From contig DUPV01000024.1 in the NCBI GenBank assembly GCA_012838135.1, positions 1 to 64,000 of the forward strand: a stretch of 64,000 nt of DNA. The letters are read 5' to 3'. The notes beneath the pieces were generated by a model, which worked only from the letters and a program-made list of their open reading frames with translations, had not been told where the DNA came from and ran no database searches. This document shows, piece by piece, positions 9,939 to 19,694 of this stretch (positions are counted from its first letter, which is position 1; every line of letters begins with the position of its first letter). Made by a program: the position numbers and the translations under genes. Source of the stretch: Clostridiaceae bacterium (lineage in GTDB: Bacteria; Bacillota; Clostridia; Saccharofermentanales; DTU023).

Positions 9939-10834
9939 CAAGCCAAACTCCTTTGTTGAGAAATTTGCTTCAAACCGTTACTGATAAAAAAACTGCCTAA
10001 AACTAATGTCACAATCATTAAGCCGGGAGCAATTGCCGACCACGGTGCTTGAAAAAGAAAGCCTTGAGCATCCTTGAGCATTCTGCCCCAAGTAATCTGT
10101 GACGGCGGAACACCAAGTCCTAAAAAACTTAATGATGATTCTGCCAAAATAGCATTGGCAAAACCTAAAGCAATTGCCGACATTAAGCGAGTTCTGATTT
10201 GAGGAAATAAATGTCGCCAAATTATTCTGCCGGACGAAGCTCCAAGTAATTGTAATCGTTTGACAAAATTTCGCTGACGATATTCTAAAAAGCCGCTGCG
10301 GATGACTCGCATATAGGATGGAATAAACATAATACCCAAAGCAACAATGACTTGCCAAATGCCATTGCCGAAAGTAGCAACAAACAGCATTCCCATTAAA
10401 ATTGCCGGGATTGATAACAATGCATCACTGATCCGATTGCCCCAATAATCAACCGTACCACCATAATAACCGCTCAATGCACCAATTAACAAACCGCTTG
10501 AACAACCGATTAAATTAATTCCAATTGAAATAATAATCGTTAATGGTAAACCGCTCATTACACGGGTAAAAATATCGCGTCCATAATTATCCGTACCGAA
10601 CCAATGCTTGGAATCAGGAGTTACAAAACGTTCTGACATATTCATTGATGTAGTATCGTAAGGTCTGTAAAATATATTAATCAAGAATAATACAAGTGGA
10701 ATTGCTAACAACACAAAACCGATTCGGAACTGAATTTTGGCACCCTTATTGATTGAACTCGCTCTGTAATAAGCACGTTGCACATCAGGTGCGAAAGAAA
10801 TTTGATTGTTTTTATCTTTACGCTTAAATCTCAT
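9938..10834 (-). CDS. Oligopeptide/nickel-type ABC permease (OppC-like)
   Basis: This is an inner-membrane permease subunit. It has a short cytoplasmic N-terminus, a first membrane segment (FRIGFVLLAIPLVLFLINIF), then the periplasmic SKHWFGTDNYGRDIF motif characteristic of the DppC/OppC family and about five further membrane segments. The cytoplasmic EAA-type loop (FVKRLQLLGASSGRIIWRHL) docks the ATPases. The 298-residue length is normal. Its start overlaps the end of the OppB-like gene by ATGA, so the permeases are translated together. Confidence 0.93.
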   Translation of the reverse strand: MRFKRKDKNNQISFAPDVQRAYYRASSINKGAKIQFRIGFVLLAIPLVLFLINIFYRPYDTTSMNMSERFVTPDSKHWFGTDNYGRDIFTRVMSGLPLTIIISIGINLIGCSSGLLIGALSGYYGGTVDYWGNRISDALLSIPAILMGMLFVATFGNGIWQVIVALGIMFIPSYMRVIRSGFLEYRQRNFVKRLQLLGASSGRIIWRHLFPQIRTRLMSAIALGFANAILAESSLSFLGLGVPPSQITWGRMLKDAQGFLFQAPWSAIAPGLMIVTLVLGSFFISNGLKQISQQRSLA

Positions 10835-11841
10835 CGTTTGATATCCTTCCGAAATTTAAGCTTATAGCTAAGTTGTGTCCATAAATTTGATTTTTCGGAT
10901 TTGACATCAGATAATCTGATTCGCGGGTCAATGAACTGATTGATCAAATCGACTAAAAAATTCACAACAATAACAACAATTGCAATTAAAATAATTATTC
11001 CTTGAGTTAACGGAAAATCACGTGCTTCAACCGCAGTCACCAACAATCTGCCTAAACCCGGTAAAAGAAAAACCTGCTCGATAATAATACTGCCGCCGAA
11101 AACTTCCGCTAAAATCAAGCCCAAAACAGTTACAAACGGAACGAGACTATTTCTGAAAATATGAAAGAACAAGATGCGGGATTTGGTCGCGCCTTTACCG
11201 ACTGCGGCTCTGGTATAAAACATTCGCTTTTGCTCAATGATCGCATCCCGCAAGAATTCCATTGCCATTGCAACTCTGGATAATGCAATTGCCAGAGCCG
11301 GCATCAAGAATTGTCTTAAAAAACCGGGTGATGCTAAATTGCCTTGTCCGGAACTCAAGCCTAACTGTGTCGTTCGAAAAATTAACATCAAGATTATGGC
11401 CATAAAAAACGGCGGAATTGCCAAAGTCGTTTCGGTAACAAAGCGTATCGAATTATCGAAGAAAGAACCTTGCTTTCTTGCAGCTAACAATGCTAAAGGT
11501 ACCGACAAAACAATAATTAAAATAAAAGCGTAAATCGCCAAAGAAAAAGTTGTCGGAGCAGCTGCACCGATCAATTCACCAACCGGCTTATCAAAACGAA
11601 TTGAACGGCCCAGATCTCCTTGTATCAAGCCGGCAAAATAGTTTTTTATTTTAAGTGGCAATGGTTCATTAATTCCTAATTCTAATTCCAAAGCAGTAAT
11701 TTGCTCTTGACTTGCATTCATACCGAGCATAATTCTCGCCGGATTACCCGGAATCAATTCGAACATGATAAAGACTATAAAAACAATTAACAGCAAAGTA
11801 ATCAACATTTGACCGGCTTTTTGCAATATGTATCGTGCCAT
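10831..11841 (-). CDS. Oligopeptide/nickel-type ABC permease (OppB-like)
   Basis: This is the partner permease of the OppC-like subunit. The N-terminus (MARYILQKAGQMLITLLLIVFIVFIMFELIPGNPA) has the first membrane segment followed by the PG(D/N)P block usual for OppB/DppB. DLGRSI follows near residue 75, and the EAA-type loop (YTRAAVGKGATKSRILFFHIFRNSL) lies near residue 200. The C-terminal tail of about 30 charged residues beyond the last membrane segment is a little longer than usual. It overlaps the OppC-like gene by four bases. The binding-protein gene lies upstream across a gap of about 220 bases that holds a hairpin. Confidence 0.92.
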   Translation of the reverse strand: MARYILQKAGQMLITLLLIVFIVFIMFELIPGNPARIMLGMNASQEQITALELELGINEPLPLKIKNYFAGLIQGDLGRSIRFDKPVGELIGAAAPTTFSLAIYAFILIIVLSVPLALLAARKQGSFFDNSIRFVTETTLAIPPFFMAIILMLIFRTTQLGLSSGQGNLASPGFLRQFLMPALAIALSRVAMAMEFLRDAIIEQKRMFYTRAAVGKGATKSRILFFHIFRNSLVPFVTVLGLILAEVFGGSIIIEQVFLLPGLGRLLVTAVEARDFPLTQGIIILIAIVVIVVNFLVDLINQFIDPRIRLSDVKSEKSNLWTQLSYKLKFRKDIKR

Positions 11842-11962
11842 AACAGTCCTTATCTAATAACAGTTCTCTTTTTAAAAATTGGAATAATATTTTAATATAA
11901 TACCATTCAGACAAATTAATTGATAATTTATATTCAAAACTTGTAGAAATTTTTTAGTAATA

Positions 11963-12019
11963 TTAAACAGCCCTTGCAAGTCGGCTGATAAAGAGCAAAC
12001 ACATTCAAGGACTGTTTAA
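11963..12019 (-). terminator. Long-loop hairpin after the binding-protein gene
   Basis: Arms TTAAACAGCCCTTG and CAAGGACTGTTTAA pair over 14 positions with one mismatch (a wobble on one strand) around a loop of about 29 bases. The position is just after the binding-protein gene and before the permeases. It could lower downstream expression or stabilise the binding-protein message. There is no clear T-run, so full termination is uncertain. Confidence 0.45.
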
Positions 12020-12063
12020 GTGTCGATTCAATTCATTCAATGAATGCCGCCAATGTCCAAAGT

Positions 12064-13665
12064 TTATTTGTAATACACGGTATACATGTCTTGGACATAT
12101 TGCGGATAGGTTGTGTAGCCACCAAGTGTTTTGATTACTGCTGTCTGAGTTCCGGGATTTTGTAAAAATACTGATGCCGCATCATCTTGCAATATTTTTT
12201 GCATTTGATGATAGAGTTCAACTCGCTTAGCATGATCGGTTTCACTTAATGCCGATTCGTATAATTCATCAAATTCCGTATTGACGAAATTAATAAAGTT
12301 ATTATCGGATTTTGAATAATAATGTCTTAAAACTGTGGCAGGAGCTACATAATCAAAAGTTAAAGCTATTACGGTCGAATCATAATTCCGTCCCATATAA
12401 ACATCTGAAAGCCAGGTACCCCAATCAACAGTTTTCACTTCAGCAGTAACACCGATTTGTTCTAATTGAGCAGCTAATACTTCCGCTGTCTGAACATGTA
12501 TCACATAATCGCCGGGAACAGTAATCTCAATTTTCAGATCTTGATAACCTGCTTCTTCCAGCATTTTTTTCGCTTCTTCCGGATTGTATTGGCTTGCCAA
12601 ATCTGCATTATAGTAATCTTGCATCGGCGGGGCCATGCCCGATTCCAAAGCTCTGCCTTCACCAAAAGTTACCGCATCAATCAGCATTTGTTTGTCTACC
12701 GCCATATTCAAAGCTTTGCGTACGACAGGATCATCGAAAGGTGCTCTTTGGTTATTTAAGCCCCAGATTTGGACCATATTTGAATCAGCTGCAATAAAAT
12801 CATACTTATCTTTCAATAATTCAGCTTTGTCCATTGTCAAATACGGAAATATATCAAAGTTACCTTCTTGTAAATCCATAATTGCAGCATCTGCATCTGA
12901 AACAATCATAAATGTTACTTCATCCAAGTATGCAGTGCGATCGCGCCAATAATCAGCGTTGCGTTTCATTTTCAGATGTTGTTGTGTCTTGTATTCCGTA
13001 AATATAAAAGGTCCGGTGCCGATTGGCTTTTGTGCTTGTTCCGTATAGTCTTGCGGAATAATCGCCAAAGTCATATAAGTGATAAAGTCAGCATCGGATT
13101 CTTTCAATTTTACAGTTACCGTACCGGCTTCTGCATCTCCTGAAACCGATTCAATTATAGCCAATTGAGGAATCAAAGCTGCTTTGCTGTCCGGCAACAT
13201 ACCGGCAGCTCTTTGCAAAGAATAAACCACGTCATCAATCGTTAATTCTGTATCATTATGAAATTTGACACCGGTCCGAATTTTAAAGGTAAATTCAGTT
13301 GCATCATCCGAAAAATTAAAAGATTCAGCTAAAGCAGGTTCGAAAGTACCGTCAGGCATTAATTTGACTAAACCGTCAAAGAAATTATATATTACTTCTT
13401 TTGTTCCGGCTGCTGCAGCCAAATATGGATCCAGAGAATCTAACTCTTGTGTGATACCCACGATCACCGAACCGCCTTGTTGTGGCTCTGCTTGCTCCTC
13501 AAGTGATCCGTCATCTTTCTTTGCATCGTCTTCACTTACAATCTGATCGGTTTGTTCGGTATTTTTAGTATCTTTTTCAGCATCTTTTTTACCACATGCT
13601 GTTAAAAACAAAACCAATGATAGAATTATCAAAACCTTCTGCATTATTTTTTTATGTTTAGCCAT
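12064..13665 (-). CDS. ABC transporter substrate-binding lipoprotein (OppA/DppA family)
   Basis: This is an extracellular solute-binding protein of family 5, the receptor of the importer encoded downstream. The start at MAKHKKIMQ is chosen because AGGAGG lies just upstream; the longer ORF start has no such site. A signal peptide ending LFLTACGKK is a lipobox, so the mature protein is anchored at the cysteine. An acidic linker (about residues 20-60) precedes the family-5 domain, which shows FKIRTGVKFHND, PIGTGPFIF and the WGLNNQRAPFDDPVVRKALNMAVD block. Ligand specificity cannot be read; peptide, nickel and other substrates are possible. Confidence 0.92.
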   Translation of the reverse strand: MAKHKKIMQKVLIILSLVLFLTACGKKDAEKDTKNTEQTDQIVSEDDAKKDDGSLEEQAEPQQGGSVIVGITQELDSLDPYLAAAAGTKEVIYNFFDGLVKLMPDGTFEPALAESFNFSDDATEFTFKIRTGVKFHNDTELTIDDVVYSLQRAAGMLPDSKAALIPQLAIIESVSGDAEAGTVTVKLKESDADFITYMTLAIIPQDYTEQAQKPIGTGPFIFTEYKTQQHLKMKRNADYWRDRTAYLDEVTFMIVSDADAAIMDLQEGNFDIFPYLTMDKAELLKDKYDFIAADSNMVQIWGLNNQRAPFDDPVVRKALNMAVDKQMLIDAVTFGEGRALESGMAPPMQDYYNADLASQYNPEEAKKMLEEAGYQDLKIEITVPGDYVIHVQTAEVLAAQLEQIGVTAEVKTVDWGTWLSDVYMGRNYDSTVIALTFDYVAPATVLRHYYSKSDNNFINFVNTEFDELYESALSETDHAKRVELYHQMQKILQDDAASVFLQNPGTQTAVIKTLGGYTTYPQYVQDMYTVYYK

Positions 13666-13684
13666 GTAATCCTCCTGAAATGTT

Positions 13685-13713
13685 AATTTATTCATCTTAC
13701 ATCATTTTCACAA
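13685..13713 (-). promoter_or_regulatory. Possible promoter of the binding-protein operon
   Basis: On the minus strand TTGTGA and TAAATT are separated by 17 bases, a fair sigma-A match. It lies about 20 bases from the chosen start codon, which would give a very short leader. Confidence 0.35.
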
Positions 13714-14024
13714 CATTCTAAACCAATTATTCATTAAACAGTATTCAGTGCGAATTGCAATTTAAATTGAAATTAAATTGTAATTCATTTTACAACTTGC
13801 TTAAATCAGTATCAATTGATAATTGTTCTATAAAACAAACTGCAAATGCTTCCTTTGATAATCATAATCCCTGGTTGCAATCTATTGCATACACTCAATG
13901 TATAAATATGAGATTACAGTTTACACAATTTCACACAATTCAATGTTGGTTCATTGTTCTTTGCATATTTATTCGCAGAACAGCATTATTTAATTATTCT
14001 ATTTTAACAATTAAGTATTATTTT
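13714..14024. other. Intergenic region between divergent opp-type and arg genes
   Basis: This is an AT-rich region upstream of the argG promoter. TGTATAAATAT near 13900 and TGCATATTTATTCGCA near 13965 loosely resemble ArgR operator half-sites (TGAAT/ATTCA), but neither is a strong match. No gene is visible. Confidence 0.3.
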
Positions 14025-14053
14025 TTGACAATTAAAAAGCCTATAAATATAAT
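14025..14053 (+). promoter_or_regulatory. Consensus promoter of argGH
   Basis: A perfect TTGACA, a 17-base spacer and a perfect TATAAT lie about 145 bases before argG. Transcription would start near 14060, giving a leader of about 135 bases that contains the hairpin at 14127. Confidence 0.85.
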
Positions 14054-14126
14054 ATGAAACATGCATTAAAGAAGAATTTTTATTGTTTTAAATTATTATT
14101 TAAATTGTTAAAAGTATTTAAGGGGA

Positions 14127-14156
14127 CTTCTGAAATTGTTTCAGAAGATTTTTTGT
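14127..14156 (+). terminator. Intrinsic terminator in the argG leader
   Basis: CTTCTGAAA and TTTCAGAAG form a perfect 9-bp stem with a 3-base loop, followed by ATTTTTTG. It lies between the consensus promoter and the argG ribosome site, where a terminator normally means attenuation. No T-box or known riboswitch motif was seen in the short leader. Confidence 0.8.
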
Positions 14157-14196
14157 TCTCATAAGCTACATATTTATTAATATCTTTGGAGGTTTT

Positions 14197-15429
14197 ATGC
14201 AAAATCCATATGAATTGTTAAAGAATACACCAAAAGTTATTCTCGCATATTCCGGTGGCTTGGATACTTCAGTCTTGGTTGCCTGGTTAAAAGAGCAAGG
14301 TGTTGCAGAGGTTATTTGTGTTGCCGGTAATGTCGGTCAAATATCCGACCCGCAAGCTTTGGAAGCAAGAGCTTTCAATACAGGTGCCGACAAGTTTTAT
14401 TGTCTGGATTTAACTGAAGAGTTTTTAGATGACTACATCTTTCCCACAATGCAAGCCGGAGCAAAATACGAAAATGTCTATTTACTCGGAACTGCAGTTG
14501 CCAGACCAATTCTTGCTAAAGGATTGGTCGAAATTGCCAAAAAAGAAAATACCGATGTAATCGTGCATGGTTGTACAGGTAAAGGCAATGACCAGGTCAG
14601 ATTTGAATTAACGATCAATGCTTTAGCCCCTGAAATAAAAGTTGTCGCTCCTTGGAGATTTTGGGATATCAAGGGTCGCTCCGAAGAAATTGACTATGCG
14701 GAAGCTCATAATATCCAATTGGAATTTTCCAGAGAAGAAGATTATTCAATGGATGAAAATATCTGGCACCTTTCACATGAAGGTTTGGATTTGGAAGATC
14801 CTGCCAACGCTGCAAATTTAGACAAAATTCTGCATTGGGTTACTCCGCCTGAAAAGGCTCCGGATCAAGCGGAAATTGTCGAAATTGAATTTGTGCAAGG
14901 TAAACCGGTCGGGCTCAACGGTAAAAAAATGAATTCGGTTGATTTAGTTTATGCATTAAATGAAATCGGCGGAAAACACGGAATCGGTATTGACGATATC
15001 GTTGAAAGCCGTTTGGTCGGAATGAAGAGCCGCGGTGTCTACGAAAATCCGGCAGGTTCAATTCTCTATTTTGCCCATCACAAATTGGAAACTTTAACAG
15101 TTGAAGCAAATACTTTGCATTTCAAATTATCAATCGCTCATAAATATGCTGAACTGGTTTACAACGGCAAATGGGAAAGCTCTTTACGTAAAGCTCTGGC
15201 AGCTTTTGTTGCGGAAACTCAAAAATTTGTAACAGGAACCGTAAAGGTAAAATTATATAAAGGCAGCATGCAACCGGCAGGTCTGACTTCTCCTTATTCA
15301 CTATTCGATGAAGGTTATGCAACATTCGAACATGATGAAGTATATGACCATGGTGATGCCGGCGGCTTTATCAAATTATTCGGTTTATCAAATAAACTTC
15401 AGGCTATGTTGCAAAACCCTGAAAAATGA
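14197..15429 (+). CDS. argG: Argininosuccinate synthase
   Basis: ArgG joins citrulline and aspartate with ATP, the penultimate step of arginine synthesis. The N-terminal AYSGGLDTSVLVAWL is the PP-loop ATP site, and VHGCTGKGNDQVRFE (about residues 125-140) is the substrate-binding block. SPYSLFDEGYATFE marks the C-terminal region. The 410-residue length is normal. GGAGG lies before the start. argH follows after about 85 bases and is probably co-transcribed from the 14025 promoter. Confidence 0.97.
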   Translation: MQNPYELLKNTPKVILAYSGGLDTSVLVAWLKEQGVAEVICVAGNVGQISDPQALEARAFNTGADKFYCLDLTEEFLDDYIFPTMQAGAKYENVYLLGTAVARPILAKGLVEIAKKENTDVIVHGCTGKGNDQVRFELTINALAPEIKVVAPWRFWDIKGRSEEIDYAEAHNIQLEFSREEDYSMDENIWHLSHEGLDLEDPANAANLDKILHWVTPPEKAPDQAEIVEIEFVQGKPVGLNGKKMNSVDLVYALNEIGGKHGIGIDDIVESRLVGMKSRGVYENPAGSILYFAHHKLETLTVEANTLHFKLSIAHKYAELVYNGKWESSLRKALAAFVAETQKFVTGTVKVKLYKGSMQPAGLTSPYSLFDEGYATFEHDEVYDHGDAGGFIKLFGLSNKLQAMLQNPEK

Positions 15430-15515
15430 TTAAGCTTCAGTAATTATGAAAGATATTACGTAGAATATCCGAAAATCAATTGCGGAAATTAATAAAGCAA
15501 AGCAAGAGGACTAAA

Positions 15516-16898
15516 ATGAAATTGTGGCACGGCATGTTATCAGGCGAGCTAAATCAAAAGGCAGAAGAATTCAATGCTTCTTTTGCAATTGATCAAAGAA
15601 TGATCTATCAAGATATTGACGGATCTGTTGCTCATGCCACCATGCTCGGACAAACCGGCATTTTGCCGCAAAATGATGTTGAACGAATTATTAAAGGTCT
15701 TAAGGAAATTAAAGGCGATTTAGAAAATAATCTGTTACAACTTGATCCGCAAGCTGAAGATGTTCACACTTTTATTGAGAATGAATTAACTAAACGTATC
15801 GGTGATGCAGGAAAAAAACTTCATACCGCCCGTTCCAGAAATGATCAGGTCGCAACAGATATCAGACTTAATTTGCGTTCCGAAATTGTACAAATCACAG
15901 AACTTTTACAAAACTATATTATGGCAATGTGCAGTTTGGCTGAGCAAAATCTGACAACTATTATGCCGGGATATACTCACCTGCAGGCAGCTCAACCGAT
16001 TACATTTGCTCATCATCTATCCGCATATTGCATGATGGCCTTACGTGATATAGAAAGACTTGCTGACTGCAGTAAAAGGCTCAATCAATCACCTTTAGGT
16101 GCATGTGCCTTAGCCGGTACAAGTTATCCGATTGATCGTCAATTAACTGCCGAAATGCTGGATTTTGAATCCGTAATGCAAAACAGTATGGACGCGGTAA
16201 GCGATCGGGATTTCATTCTTGAATTAAACGGTGTTTTGGCTATTATTGCCATCCACCTTTCCCGCCAAGCTGAAGAACTGATTATTTGGAGTTCACAACC
16301 ATACAGCTTCATCAAAATCGCCGATGAATTTTCAACCGGTTCTTCGATTATGCCCCAGAAAAAAAATCCGGATATGGCTGAGTTAATCCGTGGTAAATCC
16401 GGCAGAATCTTAGGTAATTTAATTCAGAGTTTAACCATGATCAAGGGTTTGCCGCTTGCCTATGCCAAAGATATGCAAGAAGATAAGGAATCAATTTTTG
16501 ATTCTGTTGATACAGTTAAAATTTGTCTGGATATAATGGCAAATATGCTATCATCTTTAACCGTTAATCAGGATAAAATGTTACGTGCAACTGAACTCGG
16601 TTATCTGGCAGCTACTGATTTAGCAGATTATTTGGTCAAAAAAGATATTCCGTTCAGGGATGCACATCATATGATTGCAATGCTGGTAGCAATAGCTGAT
16701 AAGGAGGGAAAAACTTTCGCCGAGCTTCCGTTGGAAGTTTATCGCAGGGTATCACGTTCTTTTGAGGCTGATCTTTTTGAGGTAATTGATATGAAAAATA
16801 TTGTTAACTCCAAAAAATCTTTCGGCGGGCCCGCTCCGGCAGAAGTCGAGCGTCAAATCGCTTGGATTAAACAAAAACTACAAACTTATTCTTCATAA
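15516..16898 (+). CDS. argH: Argininosuccinate lyase
   Basis: ArgH splits argininosuccinate into arginine and fumarate. The start at MKLWHG is preferred over the upstream TTG, because AGAGGA lies just before it and because ArgH proteins begin with a WGGRF-like block here. The sequence shows HTARSRNDQVATD (about residue 107), PGYTHLQAAQP and the superfamily signature GSSIMPQKKNPD (about residue 275) with the catalytic serine loop. The 460-residue length is standard. It is the second gene of the argGH unit and precedes an amino-acid transporter. Confidence 0.96.
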   Translation: MKLWHGMLSGELNQKAEEFNASFAIDQRMIYQDIDGSVAHATMLGQTGILPQNDVERIIKGLKEIKGDLENNLLQLDPQAEDVHTFIENELTKRIGDAGKKLHTARSRNDQVATDIRLNLRSEIVQITELLQNYIMAMCSLAEQNLTTIMPGYTHLQAAQPITFAHHLSAYCMMALRDIERLADCSKRLNQSPLGACALAGTSYPIDRQLTAEMLDFESVMQNSMDAVSDRDFILELNGVLAIIAIHLSRQAEELIIWSSQPYSFIKIADEFSTGSSIMPQKKNPDMAELIRGKSGRILGNLIQSLTMIKGLPLAYAKDMQEDKESIFDSVDTVKICLDIMANMLSSLTVNQDKMLRATELGYLAATDLADYLVKKDIPFRDAHHMIAMLVAIADKEGKTFAELPLEVYRRVSRSFEADLFEVIDMKNIVNSKKSFGGPAPAEVERQIAWIKQKLQTYSS

Positions 16899-17080
16899 AA
16901 GTTATATAAATTTTATGAAAATTAATGAAAAAATATAAAAATTAACAAAATTTTATAAAAAAGAATTATAAATTTGTAAAATTAAAAGCAGTAATAAAAA
17001 ATTGCATATAGTTTAAAAAACATAATAAAAACATTGAACTTAATTTAAACAGAAAAATCAAAACATTGAAGGAGAAAATA

Positions 17081-17971
17081 ATGAAAAAAACAATTAACAA
17101 AAAATCAATCTTAACTGTGCTTTTAGCGGTTATGCTCATGTTGAGCGTTGTTGCTTGCGGTAGCAAAAAAGAAGATACAGCAAAAGAAAAAGAAACTGAA
17201 GCTAAAAAAGAGACTGAAGAAAAAACAGAAAAAGAGACTGAAGAAAAAACAGAAAAAGAAGCTGAAACAGAAAAATCCGCTGATGCCACAACCGGCAAGG
17301 CACTGGAAGACGGAGTACTCGACCTTGGTACGAATGCCGCATTCCCGCCATATGAATTTTATGAAGGTGAAAAAATTGTCGGTATCGACCCGGAAATCGC
17401 TCAAGCAGTTGCCGATCATTTAGGCTATAAATTGAAAATTCACGACATGGAATTTGCTAATATCATCGCTTCAATTGAAAGCGGAAAAGTTGACGGCGGA
17501 ATCGCCGGTATGACCGTTACGGAAGAACGTTTAGAAAGCGTTAACTTTTCAAATTCATATGCTACCGGTATTCAATCAATTATTGTAACTCTGGATTCCG
17601 ACATTGAAGGTCCGGATGATCTCGCAGGAAAGAAAATCGGCACTCAATTCGGTACAACCGGTGACTTTTATGCTCAAGATGATTTCGGTGAAGATAATGT
17701 TCAATCTTTTGATAAAGGTGCTGATGCCGTTGTTGCACTCAACGCAGGCAAAGTTGATGCAGTTATCATTGACAATGAGCCGGCAAAAAGTTTTGCAGCA
17801 GCAAATGATAATTTGAAAGTCCTCGAGACTAACTATGCAGTCGAAGATTATGCTATCGCTTTAACTAAAACCAATGATGCCCTTTTAACAGAAGTCAACG
17901 AAGCTTTAACAGCTCTCAGAGAAAATGGAAAGTTACAAGAAATCATTGATAAATATATCAAAGCTGAATAA
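17081..17971 (+). CDS. Polar amino-acid ABC transporter binding lipoprotein
   Basis: This is a family-3 extracellular solute-binding protein that captures an amino acid for the adjacent permease and ATPase. The ATG at MKKTINKK follows GAAGGAG, so I reject the upstream TTG. The signal peptide ends in MLSVVACGSKK, a lipobox. A lysine/glutamate-rich linker with repeats of KETEEKTE (about residues 30-65) spaces the domain from the membrane. The binding domain follows with DLGTNAAFPPYEF, GIDPEIAQAVA and GKVDAVIIDNEPA. Being next to argGH suggests arginine or a related amino acid, but that is inference. Confidence 0.92.
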   Translation: MKKTINKKSILTVLLAVMLMLSVVACGSKKEDTAKEKETEAKKETEEKTEKETEEKTEKEAETEKSADATTGKALEDGVLDLGTNAAFPPYEFYEGEKIVGIDPEIAQAVADHLGYKLKIHDMEFANIIASIESGKVDGGIAGMTVTEERLESVNFSNSYATGIQSIIVTLDSDIEGPDDLAGKKIGTQFGTTGDFYAQDDFGEDNVQSFDKGADAVVALNAGKVDAVIIDNEPAKSFAAANDNLKVLETNYAVEDYAIALTKTNDALLTEVNEALTALRENGKLQEIIDKYIKAE

Positions 17972-17993
17972 GCTCAAATTGCACTTTAGATAT

Positions 17994-18034
17994 TTTGCCG
18001 ATTTTTCTATAATAAGAGAATCGGCAAATTTTTT
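17994..18034 (+). terminator. Intrinsic terminator inside the amino-acid transporter operon
   Basis: TTTGCCGATT and AATCGGCAAA form a perfect 10-bp stem followed by TTTTTTA. It follows the binding-protein gene, so read-through would give excess binding protein over the membrane parts. This arrangement is common in ABC importers. Confidence 0.88.
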
Positions 18035-18129
18035 ATTATCTTTATTAGCAATTTGAACCAGCAAAAAAGCGAAACAAAAACCGCCGACTTAGCCGGTGGT
18101 TATGATTTAAATAATATCAGGAGACTTTC

Positions 18130-18849
18130 ATGGTAGTATCCTTGCAAGTAATAGTAGATTTTATTCAAAATAACTTTCTCAAAGATGATAATTGGAGGTA
18201 TCTGGCTAACGGTTTCTCCATCACTCTTCAGGTCACATTTTTTGCATTTTTACTCGGTTTTACTTTAGGAATTTTCTTAGCAATCATCAGAGTAGCTTGT
18301 AAAGATTTAAAACCGAGCTGGAAAACTCCTTCCGGTCTTTTAATCAATCTATTAAGCAAAATATCTAATCTTTACATCACGATTATTCGAGGAACTCCGA
18401 CTACTGTTCAACTTTTAATCATGTTTAACGTAATTCTGGTTAATCTGCATAATCTGAAAATTGTTGCAATTCTAACTTTCGGCTTAAACTCTGCAGCTTA
18501 TATGGCTGAAATATTCCGCAGCGGTATCCAGGCAGTCAGCCCCGGTGAAATAGAAGCGGCAAGATCACTTGGTTTAAGTTATATGCAAACTATGTCAAGA
18601 ATTGTAATGCCACAAGCTTTTCGCAATTGTTTGCCCTCTTTCGGCAATGAAGTCATCACTTTATTCAAAGAAACTTCGATCAGCGGTTTCATTGGCTTAG
18701 TCGACCTGACGCGCGGCGCAGGAATCTTGATCAGCAAAACCTTTCGGGCAGCACCGCCTTACTTTGCTTCAGCGTTGATTTATTTGATTGTAGTATTAAT
18801 TCTTGAACAGATTTTTCACGCTTTAGAAAGAAGAATAACCCATGATTAA
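18130..18849 (+). CDS. Polar amino-acid ABC transporter permease
   Basis: This is a membrane subunit of the HisM/GlnP type. It has about five membrane segments. The N-terminal [21 protein letters not shown] is the usual start of this family's membrane core. The EAA loop is clear ([25 protein letters not shown], about residues 137-160). [14 protein letters not shown] further supports the His/Glu/Gln family. At 239 residues it has the normal length. AGGAG precedes the start. It overlaps the ATPase gene by 8 bases. Only one permease is encoded, so the membrane part is probably a homodimer. Confidence 0.93.
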   Translation: MVVSLQVIVDFIQNNFLKDDNWRYLANGFSITLQVTFFAFLLGFTLGIFLAIIRVACKDLKPSWKTPSGLLINLLSKISNLYITIIRGTPTTVQLLIMFNVILVNLHNLKIVAILTFGLNSAAYMAEIFRSGIQAVSPGEIEAARSLGLSYMQTMSRIVMPQAFRNCLPSFGNEVITLFKETSISGFIGLVDLTRGAGILISKTFRAAPPYFASALIYLIVVLILEQIFHALERRITHD

Positions 18850-19597
18850 AAGCTTTAATTTATATCAAAATATGATTGAAATCCGAAATTTATATAAAAA
18901 TTTTGATGATCTGGAAGTATTACGGGGTGTCAATTTAAAAATTAAACCCAGTGAGAAAGTTGTTATCATCGGACCATCCGGCTCCGGTAAATCAACTATG
19001 CTTCGCTGCATGAATTTATTGGAAAAACCGACTTCCGGTGAAATAATATTCAAAGATCAGGTTATTAATCACGGCCACCTTGACATTAACAAAGTCAGAG
19101 AAAATATGGGCATGGTATTTCAACAATTCAATCTTTTTTCTAATCTGAATGTTTTGGAAAATTTAACTCTGGCTCCGATTATACGGCACCGTTTAAATAA
19201 AGATGAAGCTGAAGCTAAAGCCTTGGAATTGTTGAAACGCATCGGTTTGCCTGAAAAAGTAAACAATTATCCCAATCAATTATCCGGCGGTCAACAGCAA
19301 AGAATCGCCATTGCCCGAGCTTTAATGATGGATCCGGATCTATTATTATTCGATGAACCAACCTCTGCTCTTGATCCTGAAATGGTTGGTGAAGTATTGG
19401 AATTGATGACTGAATTAGCCGAAGCAGGTATGACCATGGCTGTCGTAACTCATGAAATGGGATTCGCTCGCCAAGTTGCAAATCGTATTCTATTTATCGA
19501 CGAAGGTCTGATTGTTGAAGAAAGTAATGATCCGAATGACTTTTTTAACAATCCACGAGAAGAGCGCACCCAACAATTCTTATCCAAAATTCTTTAA
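18842..19597 (+). CDS. Polar amino-acid ABC transporter ATPase (GlnQ/ArtP type)
   Basis: This is the ATPase of the amino-acid importer. Walker [14 protein letters not shown] (about residues 43-55), Q-loop [18 protein letters not shown], signature [12 protein letters not shown], Walker [15 protein letters not shown] and switch [10 protein letters not shown] are all present and match the GlnQ/HisP family. The ORF overlaps the permease by 8 bases. Family members usually begin near the internal MIEIRN (18872), so the first ten residues may not be translated. It ends the operon, followed by a hairpin. Confidence 0.94.
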   Translation: MIKSFNLYQNMIEIRNLYKNFDDLEVLRGVNLKIKPSEKVVIIGPSGSGKSTMLRCMNLLEKPTSGEIIFKDQVINHGHLDINKVRENMGMVFQQFNLFSNLNVLENLTLAPIIRHRLNKDEAEAKALELLKRIGLPEKVNNYPNQLSGGQQQRIAIARALMMDPDLLLFDEPTSALDPEMVGEVLELMTELAEAGMTMAVVTHEMGFARQVANRILFIDEGLIVEESNDPNDFFNNPREERTQQFLSKIL

Positions 19598-19628
19598 AGC
19601 AAACTTCTCATCAATGATTTGTCATTAT

Positions 19629-19658
19629 TCGTATTCAAATGTTAACAGTCGAATACGA
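19629..19658. terminator. Hairpin between convergent genes
   Basis: TCGTATTC and GAATACGA pair over 8 bases around a 14-base loop, between the plus-strand transporter operon and the minus-strand thioesterase. It may act on both strands. No strong T-run follows. Confidence 0.45.
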
Positions 19659-19694
19659 TCAGACTTCTCGTTACTTATCATGTGATTTTGCTGA

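Noticed and set aside
13755-14057. 100-residue plus-strand ORF in the argG upstream region
   Set aside because: It overlaps the consensus promoter, is low in coding character and has no ribosome site.
17123-17423. ORFs on both strands inside the amino-acid binding-protein gene
   Set aside because: They arise from the AAAGAAACTGAAG-type repeat of the lysine/glutamate linker and have no independent support.
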